From contig NW_022205023.1 of NCBI RefSeq assembly GCF_008831285.2, positions 1 through 30,604 of the forward strand: a stretch of 30,604 nt of DNA, written 5' to 3'. Below, one piece after another: positions 11,201-21,500 of this stretch. The first letter of the stretch is position 1. Each line of letters starts with the position of its first letter. Position numbers and translations under genes: made by a program. Below the pieces are notes generated by a model. That model was not told the DNA's origin, did no database searches, and saw nothing but the letters and a program-made list of their open reading frames with translations. Origin of the DNA: Nymphaea colorata (Eukaryota > Streptophyta > Magnoliopsida > Nymphaeales > Nymphaeaceae).

Positions 11201-11431
11201 GATATAGATGCACGTGGAGAGGAGCGCTCCTATCCATAGCAGGATGGCGAACCAGTTGGTTATTTCCTTCAGGAAAAGAATGATGGGGTGAACTTTCTCA
11301 GGTTCCGGTAATTTATTATCGCCCTCCCTGCAGTTGAGTTCCACCGCAAAGTCACTCCTGAGTCCCTGGGTGGCGCTGCTGTGGAGAAGCTTCTAGAATT
11401 ACTGCAGAGGCATCTGGTGTAGGGAAGCCAT
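8222..11431 (-). CDS. P-type ATPase, Na,K/H,K-like alpha subunit (IIC)
   Basis: Cation pump of about 1,050 residues. Seen in order from the N-terminus: a short cytoplasmic start (M-A-S-L-H-Q-M-P-L), [12 protein letters not shown] in the first membrane hairpin, [20 protein letters not shown] (ion site, M4), phosphorylation motif C-S-D-K-T-G-T-L-T at 10440-10420, [13 protein letters not shown] near 9400, [19 protein letters not shown] near 9300-9250, [13 protein letters not shown], and a C-terminus W-E-E-G-R-K-F ending with an aromatic Y-W before TGA 8224-8222. This C-terminal layout is that of IIC pumps. A 20-nt intron lies at 8478-8497. Several single-base frame breaks occur. Whether it exchanges Na or H for K cannot be decided. 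Confidence 0.9.
8478..8497 (-). other. 20-nt intron in the P-type ATPase gene
   Basis: On the minus strand gtaaaagtccctctatttag. Removing it joins L-A-C-K-S-R-K to Y-S-F, continuing the last membrane segments of the pump after V-Q-W, as in Na,K-ATPase where V-Q-W is followed by a C-K-T-R-R stretch. It has consensus GTA start and TAG end. Confidence 0.8.
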
Positions 11432-11542
11432 TTTACAAATTCCTCCAAATTTAAGCAAAAAGAAATATATGAGTGTTTTGATAATAGGATCGGTAAATGA
11501 CGATGGTGAATCAATCAATGGATCGGTCGACTGACCTTGCCC

Positions 11543-13314
11543 TCATTTAGTAGAAGAGAATTCCCTCCTCGGAGTCGCTTTCCATGAGGTCTTAAGCTGC
11601 ATCCTCAAAGTTTGAATTACAGGACTAATCGGAATAGGAAGCACTTTAAGAATCGCTTCTTCCTCTGTTCTTGCGCTTGGTTTCGTATCCTTCTTGGCCT
11701 TCTTCACTTTCTTGGCCTTAGTTGCCATCTTGGTTGTCTTAGAACCTGATCTCGCAGTCTTACCGTCTTTTTTGCTCTTTTTGGAAGCTAGAACCTTCTC
11801 CAATTTCCTAACTCGTGAGTTGAACTTGTCGAGTTGCTTTTTCTCTTCTTTTTTGGAGAAGACTTCCTCTACCATTCGGTCATAGGCCTTTATCTGTTGG
11901 GCAGCTTCATCGAAATTGCCGTCCTTGATGAGGGTGCTTATCCTTTGGAGGCTGCTGGCTGCAAACAGGCCGAAGTTCATCTCCTTGAAGATGTCCTCCT
12001 TGTTTTCGGAAAGCTCGCGGTAGTCAGTGATCACTTGAAGGTATTTTGCGCCAGAGGGACTGGTGTAGGTGAGCTGGACTTGCATGAGTGCCTTCTTTCC
12101 CATAAACCTGTCATAAGGCACGCCCTTAGCTGCAGCCTACTCCTTTGATAGGACTTTGAAGTTGAATGTTAACTCAGTATCAGCTGTAAAACTGCCGTAG
12201 TTCTGAGTTAGGGTTGTTTTGTCCTTCGAAAGTTCTCCAGCAGTATTTTCTATTTCAAAGAGCCGATTGACGATGATCTTGAGAGTACTTTCGGAGCCGA
12301 GCACTTCCTCCTTACTTATCTTATTGAACTCGCTTCCAAAGAGGTTGGGATCGATTTTGAGTATGGAGCCTCCAGTTGAGAGAGTCAGTTTTCCCAGCTA
12401 TTTAAGGTTGCAGCGGTCGCCCTTAATGCTCAGGATGTTCACCACCACGCCCTTCTGCTTAGCGTAGTCAGCAGCTTTAGTGTAGAATTCAGGTCCATTT
12501 ATTCCCACATTTGCCTCGCCGTCAGTGCAGAGGATAATCTTAGATCCTTTCCTGCCGGTTGATGCCAGCTCAATCGACGCAAGGAGTCCAGGACCAAGGG
12601 CAGTCGATCCATAGGTAGTCAGTCCTGCACATAGTCCTTTAGATCTTTGAATTTTTTGTTGAGAGAAAATGAAAAATTCTTGATTTTTTTGGTAAAATTA
12701 AGGATGCCTTCGAAGTTGTTGTAAAGGTCTGCAGGAATATTGACAGATTCATCATTGTAAAGAGTGACTAGAGAGCCGAAGGTGACCACTGCTATCTCTG
12801 TCTTGCTTTTTTAGAACTTCATCCGCTTGAGCTCATCGATAATCGCTTCCTGGACTGCTGCTAGTCTCGACTTCTTTTCAAACTCCATGTCCATGCTTCC
12901 GCTGATGTCGATGCAGTAGAGCAGCAAATTTCCCTTGTCTTCTTAGGAGGAGGCTAGCTTTTCCTTCGGTTTTTCGAGCAAGTAGCATGGATTGGGTTCT
13001 GGGAGCAGGCCAAAGTTAGGTGGGAGTTGGTTTGCAGTGAGGCAAAACTCACACTCCCAGCCTTCAGATGAATTCAGGAACTGCTTCTGGGCATCAGTCA
13101 TGCTTCTCAAGCTCCTCTTTCCATGGTCGATGATGACGCTATGGGAGTTCATGAAGGCCTTGCAGTTTGAGCATTAGACGATGGAAGGGGCAACAGCCTT
13201 GGCTTCGCAATCCTTTTGGTTGTCGAACTTCACGGAGAATTGCTGAGTATTAGCATGCAGATCTTCACCTGCTTCGCTACTCCGTGACCGTGAGCGGGAA
13301 CGGGAGCGTCTCAT
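11543..13314 (-). CDS. VWA-domain protein with Sec23-like zinc finger
   Basis: About 580 residues. The start ATG (13314-13312) opens an Arg/Ser-repeat tail (R-R-S-R-S-R-S-R). A zinc finger follows: C-S-N-C and W-E-C-E-F-C, then Q-L-P-P-N-F, as in the Sec23/Sec24 zinc module. Next is a VWA domain with an intact MIDAS D-I-S-G-S-M-D and I-L-C-T-D-G-E-A-N-V-G, then a beta-rich segment (A-L-M-Q-V-Q-L-T-Y-T, G-A-K-Y-L-Q-V-I-T) and a helical part. It ends in a strongly Lys-rich tail (A-K-K-V-K-K-A-K-K). This order resembles the Sec23-like/circularly permuted-Ras group of VWA proteins known from Dictyostelium and other protists, minus a recognisable GTPase. One frame break falls near 12600. The C-terminus is uncertain: TGA at 11545-11543 in one frame, or an acidic end with TGA at 11513-11511 in another. 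Confidence 0.75.
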
Positions 13315-13687
13315 CTTGATATTTGGTGGTTGGTTCTTTTGGGAGCTTGGCCAGTATATGCAAATCTTGCGGTTTGTTTGGTCCTTGCCATTTATATCTC
13401 TTTATAATGGTTGGATCCGAATACATCTAGCATAAAAAAGAGATATAAATGATCATTTCCGATCATATGGTCCAAAGAAATAAATATACCTTGTGAATGG
13501 ACTGCATAGAGAGGAACGAAATGGCGTCTATATCTTGTTGGTAGGCACGTGATGTGTCCTTATTGTACTTTTGGTGGAGGTTGAGGATTATATATATCTA
13601 TTTTCACATACCTTTGATATCAAAGGCTTCGGGAGCGAAGTAGGGTCTTTAGGGCTAGTAATTCATTTGAGTGCTTGGAATTATAAG
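13315..13687. promoter_or_regulatory. Divergent intergenic region with inverted repeat
   Basis: About 370 bases separate two genes transcribed away from each other, so it should hold both promoters. It is AT-rich, with runs such as tatatatatct near 13592. A perfect 15-base inverted repeat is present: catttatatctcttt at 13389-13403 and its complement at 13437-13451, with a 33-base loop. No open frame here looks protein-like and I see no RNA gene. Confidence 0.5.
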
Positions 13688-14088
13688 ATGAAGAAGATAA
13701 AGCAAAAAAAGAAGGGCAGGAAGCCCAAAAAGGCATCCAAGACAACAATCGTACCAAAGATGTCAATAGCAAGGCAAGAATACATCAAACGGTTCAGAAG
13801 GAGCCTCATACGCAGAGCCAACAAGCAATTGCAGGCCTAGCTCAACGCAACTCATCAACTTAAGAAATAAAAAACGAATGGAAAACTGCCACCCAGACGC
13901 AAGATAACTGTTGATGAGACTGACAGCGTATAGGAGGAAAGAAGAGTACGTTTCGACGAGGAGAGCAATTAAACATATGAAAACCCGCGTTGGATTGAAG
14001 AGAGGTAACATGACTATGACTAGTAACCGGAAGAAGAAGATGAGGAGGAAAAAATATAATAGAATAGTCCTGAGAGGATGATGATTGA
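13688..14088 (+). CDS. Small basic/acidic protein, unknown
   Basis: From ATG 13688 the frame gives a very basic start (K-K-I-K-Q-K-K-K-G-R-K-P-K-K), a middle rich in R/K/Q, a sequence E-R-R-V-R-F-D-E-E-S that matches the R-V-x-F docking motif for protein phosphatase 1, and an acidic stretch (E-E-D-E-E-E-K). The frame has many TAR codons, so it fits the code used here. Where it ends is unclear. If one base is missing near 14077 it stops at TGA 14086-14088 after an Asp run. If not, it stays open through the 14229 intron into the CK1 kinase, which would make it the kinase N-terminus. I favour a separate small gene, weakly. Confidence 0.4.
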
Positions 14089-14158
14089 TACTTTTTTGCT
14101 TATCTGGAAGGCACTGGTTGATATGGATGATGTTGGAATTCCATAGGCGTATTATAAT

Positions 14159-15444
14159 ATGAAGGTCTAATAGAGCAAATTTAAAAAATAACACTAGACT
14201 CGCGTCAGTGGATCATAGCTAAAAACCGGTAAGATTGCTTCGAGTCAGGATCGTCAGTCTTTAATGAAAAATACGTTCTGGCGCAGATGATCGGCAAAGG
14301 GAGCTTCGGATAGGTCTACCGCGGTGTGTTTGCACTCAGCAGCAAGGAGGAAGAATCCAAACGATTTCCCAAGTTCACAGCAATAAAGGTCGAAAACGAT
14401 GCCACCAAAGCTTCCCAAATGCCAATGAGCTTAACGTTCTAGCAGCCATCTTCAAACAAAATAGAAGTCCGGAAGGCTTCCCCAAAGTCTATGCCTCTGG
14501 TATCGAAAGTATGCATTTTTCTAATAAGGTGGCCACGCATTCATGATTATGGACCTGCTCGGACCTAACTTGCAGGACCTCATGATGCTTTGTGGAGGAA
14601 AATTTTCACTCAAAACTTCTCTGCTTCTCATCATCCAGATTGTATCAATTCATCGATGTAGTTCGAAAAGATAGAGGTTTTGCACGAGCTTGGCTACGTC
14701 TATCGCGATATCAAGCCGTAGAACTTCCTCATGGGAATAGGCAGGCGTTCAAAAGAGCTATTCATGGTGGATTTTGGTCTTTGCAAGCGGTTTAGGGATC
14801 AGAACACTCGACTTTTTCTTCCCTACAAGGAGTCTATATCAATGGTAGGGACGATCCGCTATTCGAGTCTCAACTCACACCTAGGCATTGACCAGACGCG
14901 AAGAGACGACTTGTAGTCGATTTGTTATATGCTGGTCTACTTCCTTAACGGTGAACTGCCTTGGCAAGGTCTTGCCTTCGAGCACAAGTTCGAAAAAGAT
15001 CACATGATCATGGACAGCAAGCTAAAACTCACTCCCGCACAACTCTGCGCAGGGCTGCCGCAATAAATCGCCAACGTCTTCGAGTACATTAAGAGTCTGG
15101 ACTTCTACGAGGACCCTGACTACCGGTTTATCATCTCTGAGCTTACCTACATCTTTGAAGACAAGTGTGATTTAATTGACTTGGAGTACGACTGGTAGAA
15201 GCTGCCCTCCGAGGCGAGGCTGGAGAAGACCAACCTGTAGATTTCTTTCCCTCAGCAGTAGAACTCCTCTGAGCGGGAGGTGATTGACGAGGAGGAGAGC
15301 AACCAGAGCAACCAATCCTCATTCCAGTCATCGGAGATGTCGAGACTGCTCTAGAACAAGAACCCCACCAAGATCAGCAACTTCGCTGTGCAGAAGGAAG
15401 CCAATATAATTGCTTCAGCCATTGATGGTAGGTTTAGGGTATGA
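14159..15444 (+). CDS. Casein kinase 1 family protein kinase
   Basis: Ser/Thr kinase of the CK1 group. After splicing three 20-nt introns, the domain reads N-E-K-Y-V-L, G-K-G-S-F-G-E-V-Y-R-G (Gly loop), F-T-A-I-K-V-E (Lys), L-H-E-L-G-Y-V-Y-R-D-I-K-P-E-N-F-L-M-G (catalytic loop, with Tyr instead of the His of H-R-D), M-V-D-F-G-L-C-K-R-F, then G-T-I-R-Y-S-S-L-N-S-H-L-G and R-R-D-D-L-E-S-I-C-Y-M-L-V-Y-F, the CK1 signature. The C-tail is Ser/Gln/Asn-rich. The stop is TGA 15442-15444. A one-base frame break lies near 14420. The start is uncertain; ATG 14159 (M-K-V) is the nearest, and the frame upstream is open to 13688. Confidence 0.9.
14229..14248 (+). other. 20-nt intron 1 of the CK1 gene
   Basis: gtaagattgcttcgagtcag. 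Splicing (phase 1) joins S-G-S-E-L-K-T-G to S-S-V-F-N-E-K-Y-V-L, placing the upstream frame in register with the kinase. Retention leads to TGA near 14298. Confidence 0.75.
14509..14528 (+). other. 20-nt intron 2 of the CK1 gene
   Basis: gtatgcatttttctaataag. Splicing joins V-Y-A-S-G-I-E to G-H-A-F-M-I-M-D-L-L-G-P-N-L, the conserved hinge region of CK1 kinases. Retention gives TGA within 14 codons. It has a CTAAT just before the acceptor that could supply the branch A. Confidence 0.92.
14642..14661 (+). other. 20-nt intron 3 of the CK1 gene
   Basis: gtatcaattcatcgatgtag. Splicing joins L-L-I-I-Q-I to F-E-K-I-E-V-L-H-E-L-G, restoring the helix before the catalytic loop exactly as in other CK1 kinases. 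Confidence 0.92.
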
Positions 15445-15540
15445 GCGTATTAATGGATGGTATGATGCGGCGGTGTGGGTGGTGGAAAGTATAGGGATAT
15501 TATAGTTATCGATTTGATGGTGCTGGTAGAGCGTAGCGAA

Positions 15541-18500
15541 ATGGTCTTGGTCCGGCCTGCTGGACAAGATCTTCTACGGGATCACCAAGCAAAACATCCA
15601 AGTGGCCCTGCTCGAGGGCAAGTTCGTCCTCAGCAACATCGGACTCCAGCCCTCCCTCCTGGCGGAACTTAACCTTCCCATTTAACTCAAGTATAGCTAC
15701 GTTGAACGGTTGGAGATACACTTGCCCTGGAGAGAGGAGGAAGTTAGTCTCACCGTCAATATCAGTAATATATACCTGCTTGCTGCCACTGCTGATTACT
15801 CACAAGATCTCTATGATGTTTTTTTAAGAGAAAGGAACGGATCGTGGAGGCCGCTTTGAAGGAATTCAAGTCCAACCTGTAGAGGAAGGAGAACAAGAAG
15901 GAGGCAGGTTTTATGTAAAAATTGCTTCTGAATCTGCTGGACAACGTGAATATAAAGATAGAATGCATCCACCTTCGCTGCGAAAACAAGGACCGAAGCT
16001 ATTCCTTCGGAGTCAAGATCAACTAAGTCTCAGCGCGGACAGTCGGCGCTGATGACCAGCCTTGCTTCTTCAACCGGGATAAGACAGCTGAGGAGTATAT
16101 AAGGTATGTGGTGGAGATGGATTTCATGGGGATTTACTTTAACAGTAAAGAAGATTACTTCCTTGCTGGACGTTCTCTTGCGTAGATCACGACTAGTTTC
16201 ACAGGTTGTCCACAAAGGCTTCAGGAATTACTCATAAAATATGGAATCAGAGTAGAGTGGGGAAAGCTTCAACTACATTCTTACCATTTCCCTCAAGACC
16301 ATAGTGAAGAAGTATATCTTTGCGCTGGAGCGACTCAACGACAAGGAGGGAGAGGAGAAGGGCGAAAGATCGGCACGGAGATAAAAGTAGGGAAAATACT
16401 TATTTTAATGCGCTATCAATCTCACCAGAGTCTAATCTCGCCTTTCCGACCAGCAATACTACGACCTGCTAGATTTGGTCTCTCTCATCAGCGATTACCA
16501 GAAGACTTACTTGCAATTCGTGCAGCACTGGCATCTTCTGCCTCTCAGGTAGCGAAGAGCAAAGGATATTTCCGATCTTTTGCGCAAAAGAAGCTTGTAG
16601 TTGTGGGAAAACGGGAGAAATAGACATTGAAACGCAACTGCAGGAAGTACATGGGATGGGTCTTCAAGCAGACCTATGAAGAAGTGCTCAAGCGTACTTT
16701 CATCCGAGAAGCAGTCAAGAAGGAAGTCACCCTTAAGCACCTAAAGGCCAATCCCAAAACTCTTGCTATCATCACCAAGATAGACAATGAGAAGCTGAAG
16801 TTGTGGGTGCTATCAGCCTGTACTACCGTCGCATGTTTGAAGAAAAAGTCAGTATTTTCATGCGTCGAAGTAAGGACAAGCAAAGCTAATTTGCCTACGC
16901 CACATCACCTCAGTGCCGTTATTCTCTCCTTATGAGTTTGAGTAGGAAATTGAGAGGCAACGCGAAGCATCTAACAACAAATACCAAGTTTTCCTAAGCT
17001 GGTGGCCAACATCCAAGAATTCAACTTCTAGATTTCGAGAGAGAATAACCTTGGAGTCTTCTTCAGCATACAAAAACTAAGGGCTTAGCTTATCCTGCGT
17101 GAGAAAAATTACTCGATTCGCCTTCAAATGGAAGATCTGTAGGCAAACGTCTTCCATTGTCGAAAACATGAAAGGCTAAAGACTTATGTGCCGATCATTA
17201 GGAGGAACTGCGTGCTGGATCGCACTGCGAATCTTCTTGAGCTCACTTACTAGCGTAATCCTGTGGGAAAGCCATTCGTCTTCACTGAAATCGATGCGCG
17301 GTTTAATCTATTTAAATCACCATTTACCCCTAAGCTTTTAAGCAGTTCTACGAGATCCTGCTCGGAGAGGGAGGAGAGCGCAGAAAAAAGAGGGGTGGGC
17401 GTCGCAAGGAGGGCAAGGAAGTAGTCGAGGAGAGCAGGAGCACAGTGAGGCAGGTTGGCTTCCAAAAGACCATCATAAGAGCAAAGGTTCGCACTCCGTG
17501 GATAGTGCTTCCTCTGACTGCAGTCAATGACCCAGCGCAATAATGCTGGGTGGCTCGTTTGGGTGATTTCTACGTGGACACTCCCTAGTACGATTCCTTA
17601 CAAGCCCGATCATAGTAGTAAATCTTCTACTAGCAGTATAAGATGCAGCTGAAGCGTTTTTAGCTTAGCTACTTCAGCAGTATCAATCTTTTTCACAACT
17701 GGCTGAGATTCAACTGTTCCCTTGAGAATCTGTTGAAGATTAAGGCGTTTGCCAATCACAAGTCATCACCATGATAGAGCCCTTTTCCTGTTTTGTTGAG
17801 TTTGCCCTTCTCAAGTCTTCCCTATCACCTGCCATCAGGGACAGAAAACCGAAGATAACTGCAAGGATCATGATCGATGAGATCAGCATAAAAGTGTCGA
17901 ATTCTTGATGGGAAGACTCAAGTATAGGATAGACAATGTGCTCGATGAGGGAGCATAGAGATTGGATGAGTTCATCGAAAGCAATGTGTCTAATATAAAG
18001 GAGGAAAACTAGTTGAGTGGATATTGCAAGATATCATATGAAGGAATAAAGCGGATGAACTTTTACTGTGTGCTCAAGGGTAGTTATATGTACTTTTCAT
18101 CAATGAACAATACCCAAAGTACCACTTCTTCGTGAATTTGGCCCAAACTGCGCTCAGACTCATCAGCAATTAAGTATAGAACTTCAATCCTCACCTTCCC
18201 AAACTCTGTGCTTTTACCTTGCTGACAAGCAGAAGCATCATCATTGGCGCAAGAAGATACTCCACATCCTCAACAAACGCGCTCGCAGGATGGACAGCAC
18301 AAACACATCTACCACTTTCAGACACGTTCCTGAATCCCCAAAAAAGGACTTGAAGCAAACAGAAAATAAATAAGAATAGGGCGAATCCCACTCGAATCTG
18401 AAACTCAGCATGGCTTTTCTCATGAACAAACTATCAATACAATTGTTCGATGAGCAGGAAGCTCTTTTCCTTGATTGTAACTTCAAGAAAGCAACGCTCT

Positions 18501-21500
18501 AGTATGCAACAGTTGGTGAGCGTTCCTTGAAGTTTTCCCTAAACGAATGGACTGTTTGTGAAGGCGACGGCAAGCTTTCATCAGCAGTAATTCTTTCTTT
18601 GCCGAAGAGGAACGGGAAGAGGAGGGAAGCAGCCTTAACAACTTCCTCTAGGTCTGCTGCGGCTTCAACTCCATCACTCAATAGTTGGTCCAAATATAAG
18701 TCAAAGTGGATAAGCTGTTCCTGGCATGGAAGGTATAGCTTTTCACTCGAATTCTTTTGTTCTTTTTCTATGACTAGGAAGCAGCTGATGCACCAGCTCC
18801 ATTGAATCTCAACAAGCGTCAACTTTAGATCAAAATCTCTTTCCAGCGGTTCAGTTTTACTGTTACTTCGCAGCCTAGCTACTCGCTCTGACCAAGCTGC
18901 AGCTAATCAGCATTAGATACTTCCAAAACGACGTGGAGGAGATTTAGATGTGGCCTGCAAGGTGTTCGAAATGGACAAGTACGTTGATGGAAAATTGCAG
19001 CAGAGAGTGCCGATGATACGACGCAGGTATCTCCCGCCTGATGGCTCAGACAGCGACCAACTCCTATACAATAACTTCAACTTTCCTATCTCCTCCGCAA
19101 AAAGGATACTGATGATTTCCCTCATATCCAAAGACTCAAAAAACAGTTCGGGGATGAAGTCATGGTGAGTCAGATCTTCTGTGACTGGAAAGACTCAGAG
19201 ATTACTTTTTAAAACTAATTAACCTTCAGATTGCTCAACTAATCTTGGAAAAGTCTTAGGAACAGTAGCTTCTAAGTTCAAGAAGAGGGAATATTCGTCT
19301 AACTATATCTTTGAATCTCTTAAACTGACTAAGCTATCAGTCTTTGATATTGTTCTCAACAACTGCATCTTCCGCATGCCTCCTCACCAGCGCGGTTTCA
19401 GAGAGTTTTCAGTCGACATCTAGCGGTTGCGAGTCACTAAGAACATCGATGAGAGCTTCATGCCCACCTAGGTGCTGGTGAAGACCATACGCGACCCACT
19501 CAGATTCTTCTGGGAATCCATGGCAATCAAGATCACTCGTGCTCAGATCAATTACCACGTGGGGAGAGAGCCGCCGATTCCCATCGCCGCCACTCCTGTC
19601 AACATCAGCCTAATATACGCCAACTCAACTTCCAGCGAGAGTATTTTGTGATCCTGAATCACCATGACGATGTGGACCGCAAAGCCACCATCGACGTCAT
19701 CATAGAGGAGCCAGTCATCGTGGAGGCCCACAAGATCATGTTCGTCACCTTCCTGCAGCTCTTCTACCAGAACATCAAGCACAAGGACGGCAAGGGATAA
19801 ATCTTCTAGCCTCCTCTTCCCTTCCCCTCTCTCAGATAGTATGCGGTCTATGTCCAAAAAGTGGGACTCAACATGTATCACTTCCAAGAAAAGACAAGCA
19901 CAATGTAGCCCTTTAGCAGAAGTTTGATCGATAGGTTCAAGCTTCACTACAAGCAGGTCGGCCAAGACAGCACCATTCGTCTGTAGGGATAGACGATATC
20001 AAGTGTGGGAGAGCTTCCTATCTACAGTTTAGACGCAAAGCGGAAGAAATTTTTGCTTGAAATGCAAAGCAGAGAAGGAGAGATGAAAGTAGTCATCAAC
20101 GTAGAGCATTACGCCCTCTAGGCCGATCTTGACAAGGTCAATAACTTGGTGGAGTTTCTAAATTACGACAACGATTATGTGATCAATAAGTTCATGCCAA
20201 AGAAGAAGTCATCTTGGCAATACGTGAATCTTTTCGCTAAGCATTGCCAGCTCAGATTGGGTGCACTGAGAGTAGAAGGAGAATTCTATATTTCCTATCT
20301 CAAAGGCATGCACAATGATCCTTAGTACGCTGCAAAGGAATACCTGCTATCTGAGGAGTCGCTAGATGTTGTGAGGAAAGATCCTTCAAAACTGGACTGG
20401 GATGATATAGTCGATAAGGAAATCAAGGTCAATGGATAAGATCTCAGACTCAGTATTAATGGAGACAGCATTGGTGGTGCTTCCAGTTTCTGTTTCAACA
20501 GAACTGACTTCACCTGCAAGAGCACAAACAAGCGTTTCAAAAGAGAGCGAATACAGGTGGGAGAGGGGGCACTGCATATCCAAATGGTAGACTTGCTAAC
20601 TATTTGGGAGGTATACAACTTATACATTCGCAAAAAGTCAAACTTTGTCTTGAAGACTTTCTACGAGCCTTGGGACCTGCTGCCGGCGAAGTTGAAAGTG
20701 GTGGAGAAGAGAGCCACAGAGGTAGAGATACAGTGCATCTCTATCAGCATCCTGCCGACGAAGGAGGCTGATATAATCCGATACTCAGGATCTAGCTCTA
20801 ATTTCCCTCCATCATATACCGCACCTATCTAGATGAGCAGGAAGTACTAGTAAATATCGCTTTTAGACTGCTGCACAACCAGCAGAAAATGAAGGAAATT
20901 CAGTGGGATAATGCAAATCCTTGAGAATTCGATACCTAAATTACAAGGAAAGAAAATAAAAATCAATTGATATTGTCCACGGTAAAGGCATCATCCTCAA
21001 TTCACAGATCTCAACAATAAAGTTATATACAATATGCTTCAAGAAGCAAGCACGCTCAAGGAAACAACCAGAAACAATCTTCACATCGATATCATTGGAT
21101 CGCCAATCAAATATAGACTTCTGCTTCAAAACTAAACAACCAAACGAGTGAAAATGAATATCAACAATACTTGGGTTCTATCAACGCCGCCCTCCAGTAG
21201 TAGGCAATTTTGGTCAATCTGGAGGACTATTTGCAAATATTCAAAATCCCTATTCATTTGTGTAAATTCACGAATAGGGAACCCAAATAATTCGAAAAAC
21301 AGCTTCAGAGATAAATGTATACTCGCCTACCTTGGTCACTCAGTCCCACTGTCTGCTCATCCAACCGGCCAGCACCCAATGCAAGCTAGTCTATCGGTCC
21401 ACTTACACTCTCAGAAACTTCACATCCTGCACTCTGTATCTAAAAGACAGACGAGTGCTTAAGAAGGGATAGAGTCTAAGCATATTCCCCGTAAAGTCAG

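Noticed and set aside
6471-15444. TAR = Gln (Tetrahymena-type) code
   Set aside because: My first reading used Gln, since it also closes the frames. Conserved acidic positions in the Rab, CK1, ATPase, EF-hand and HP1 proteins fit Glu clearly better.
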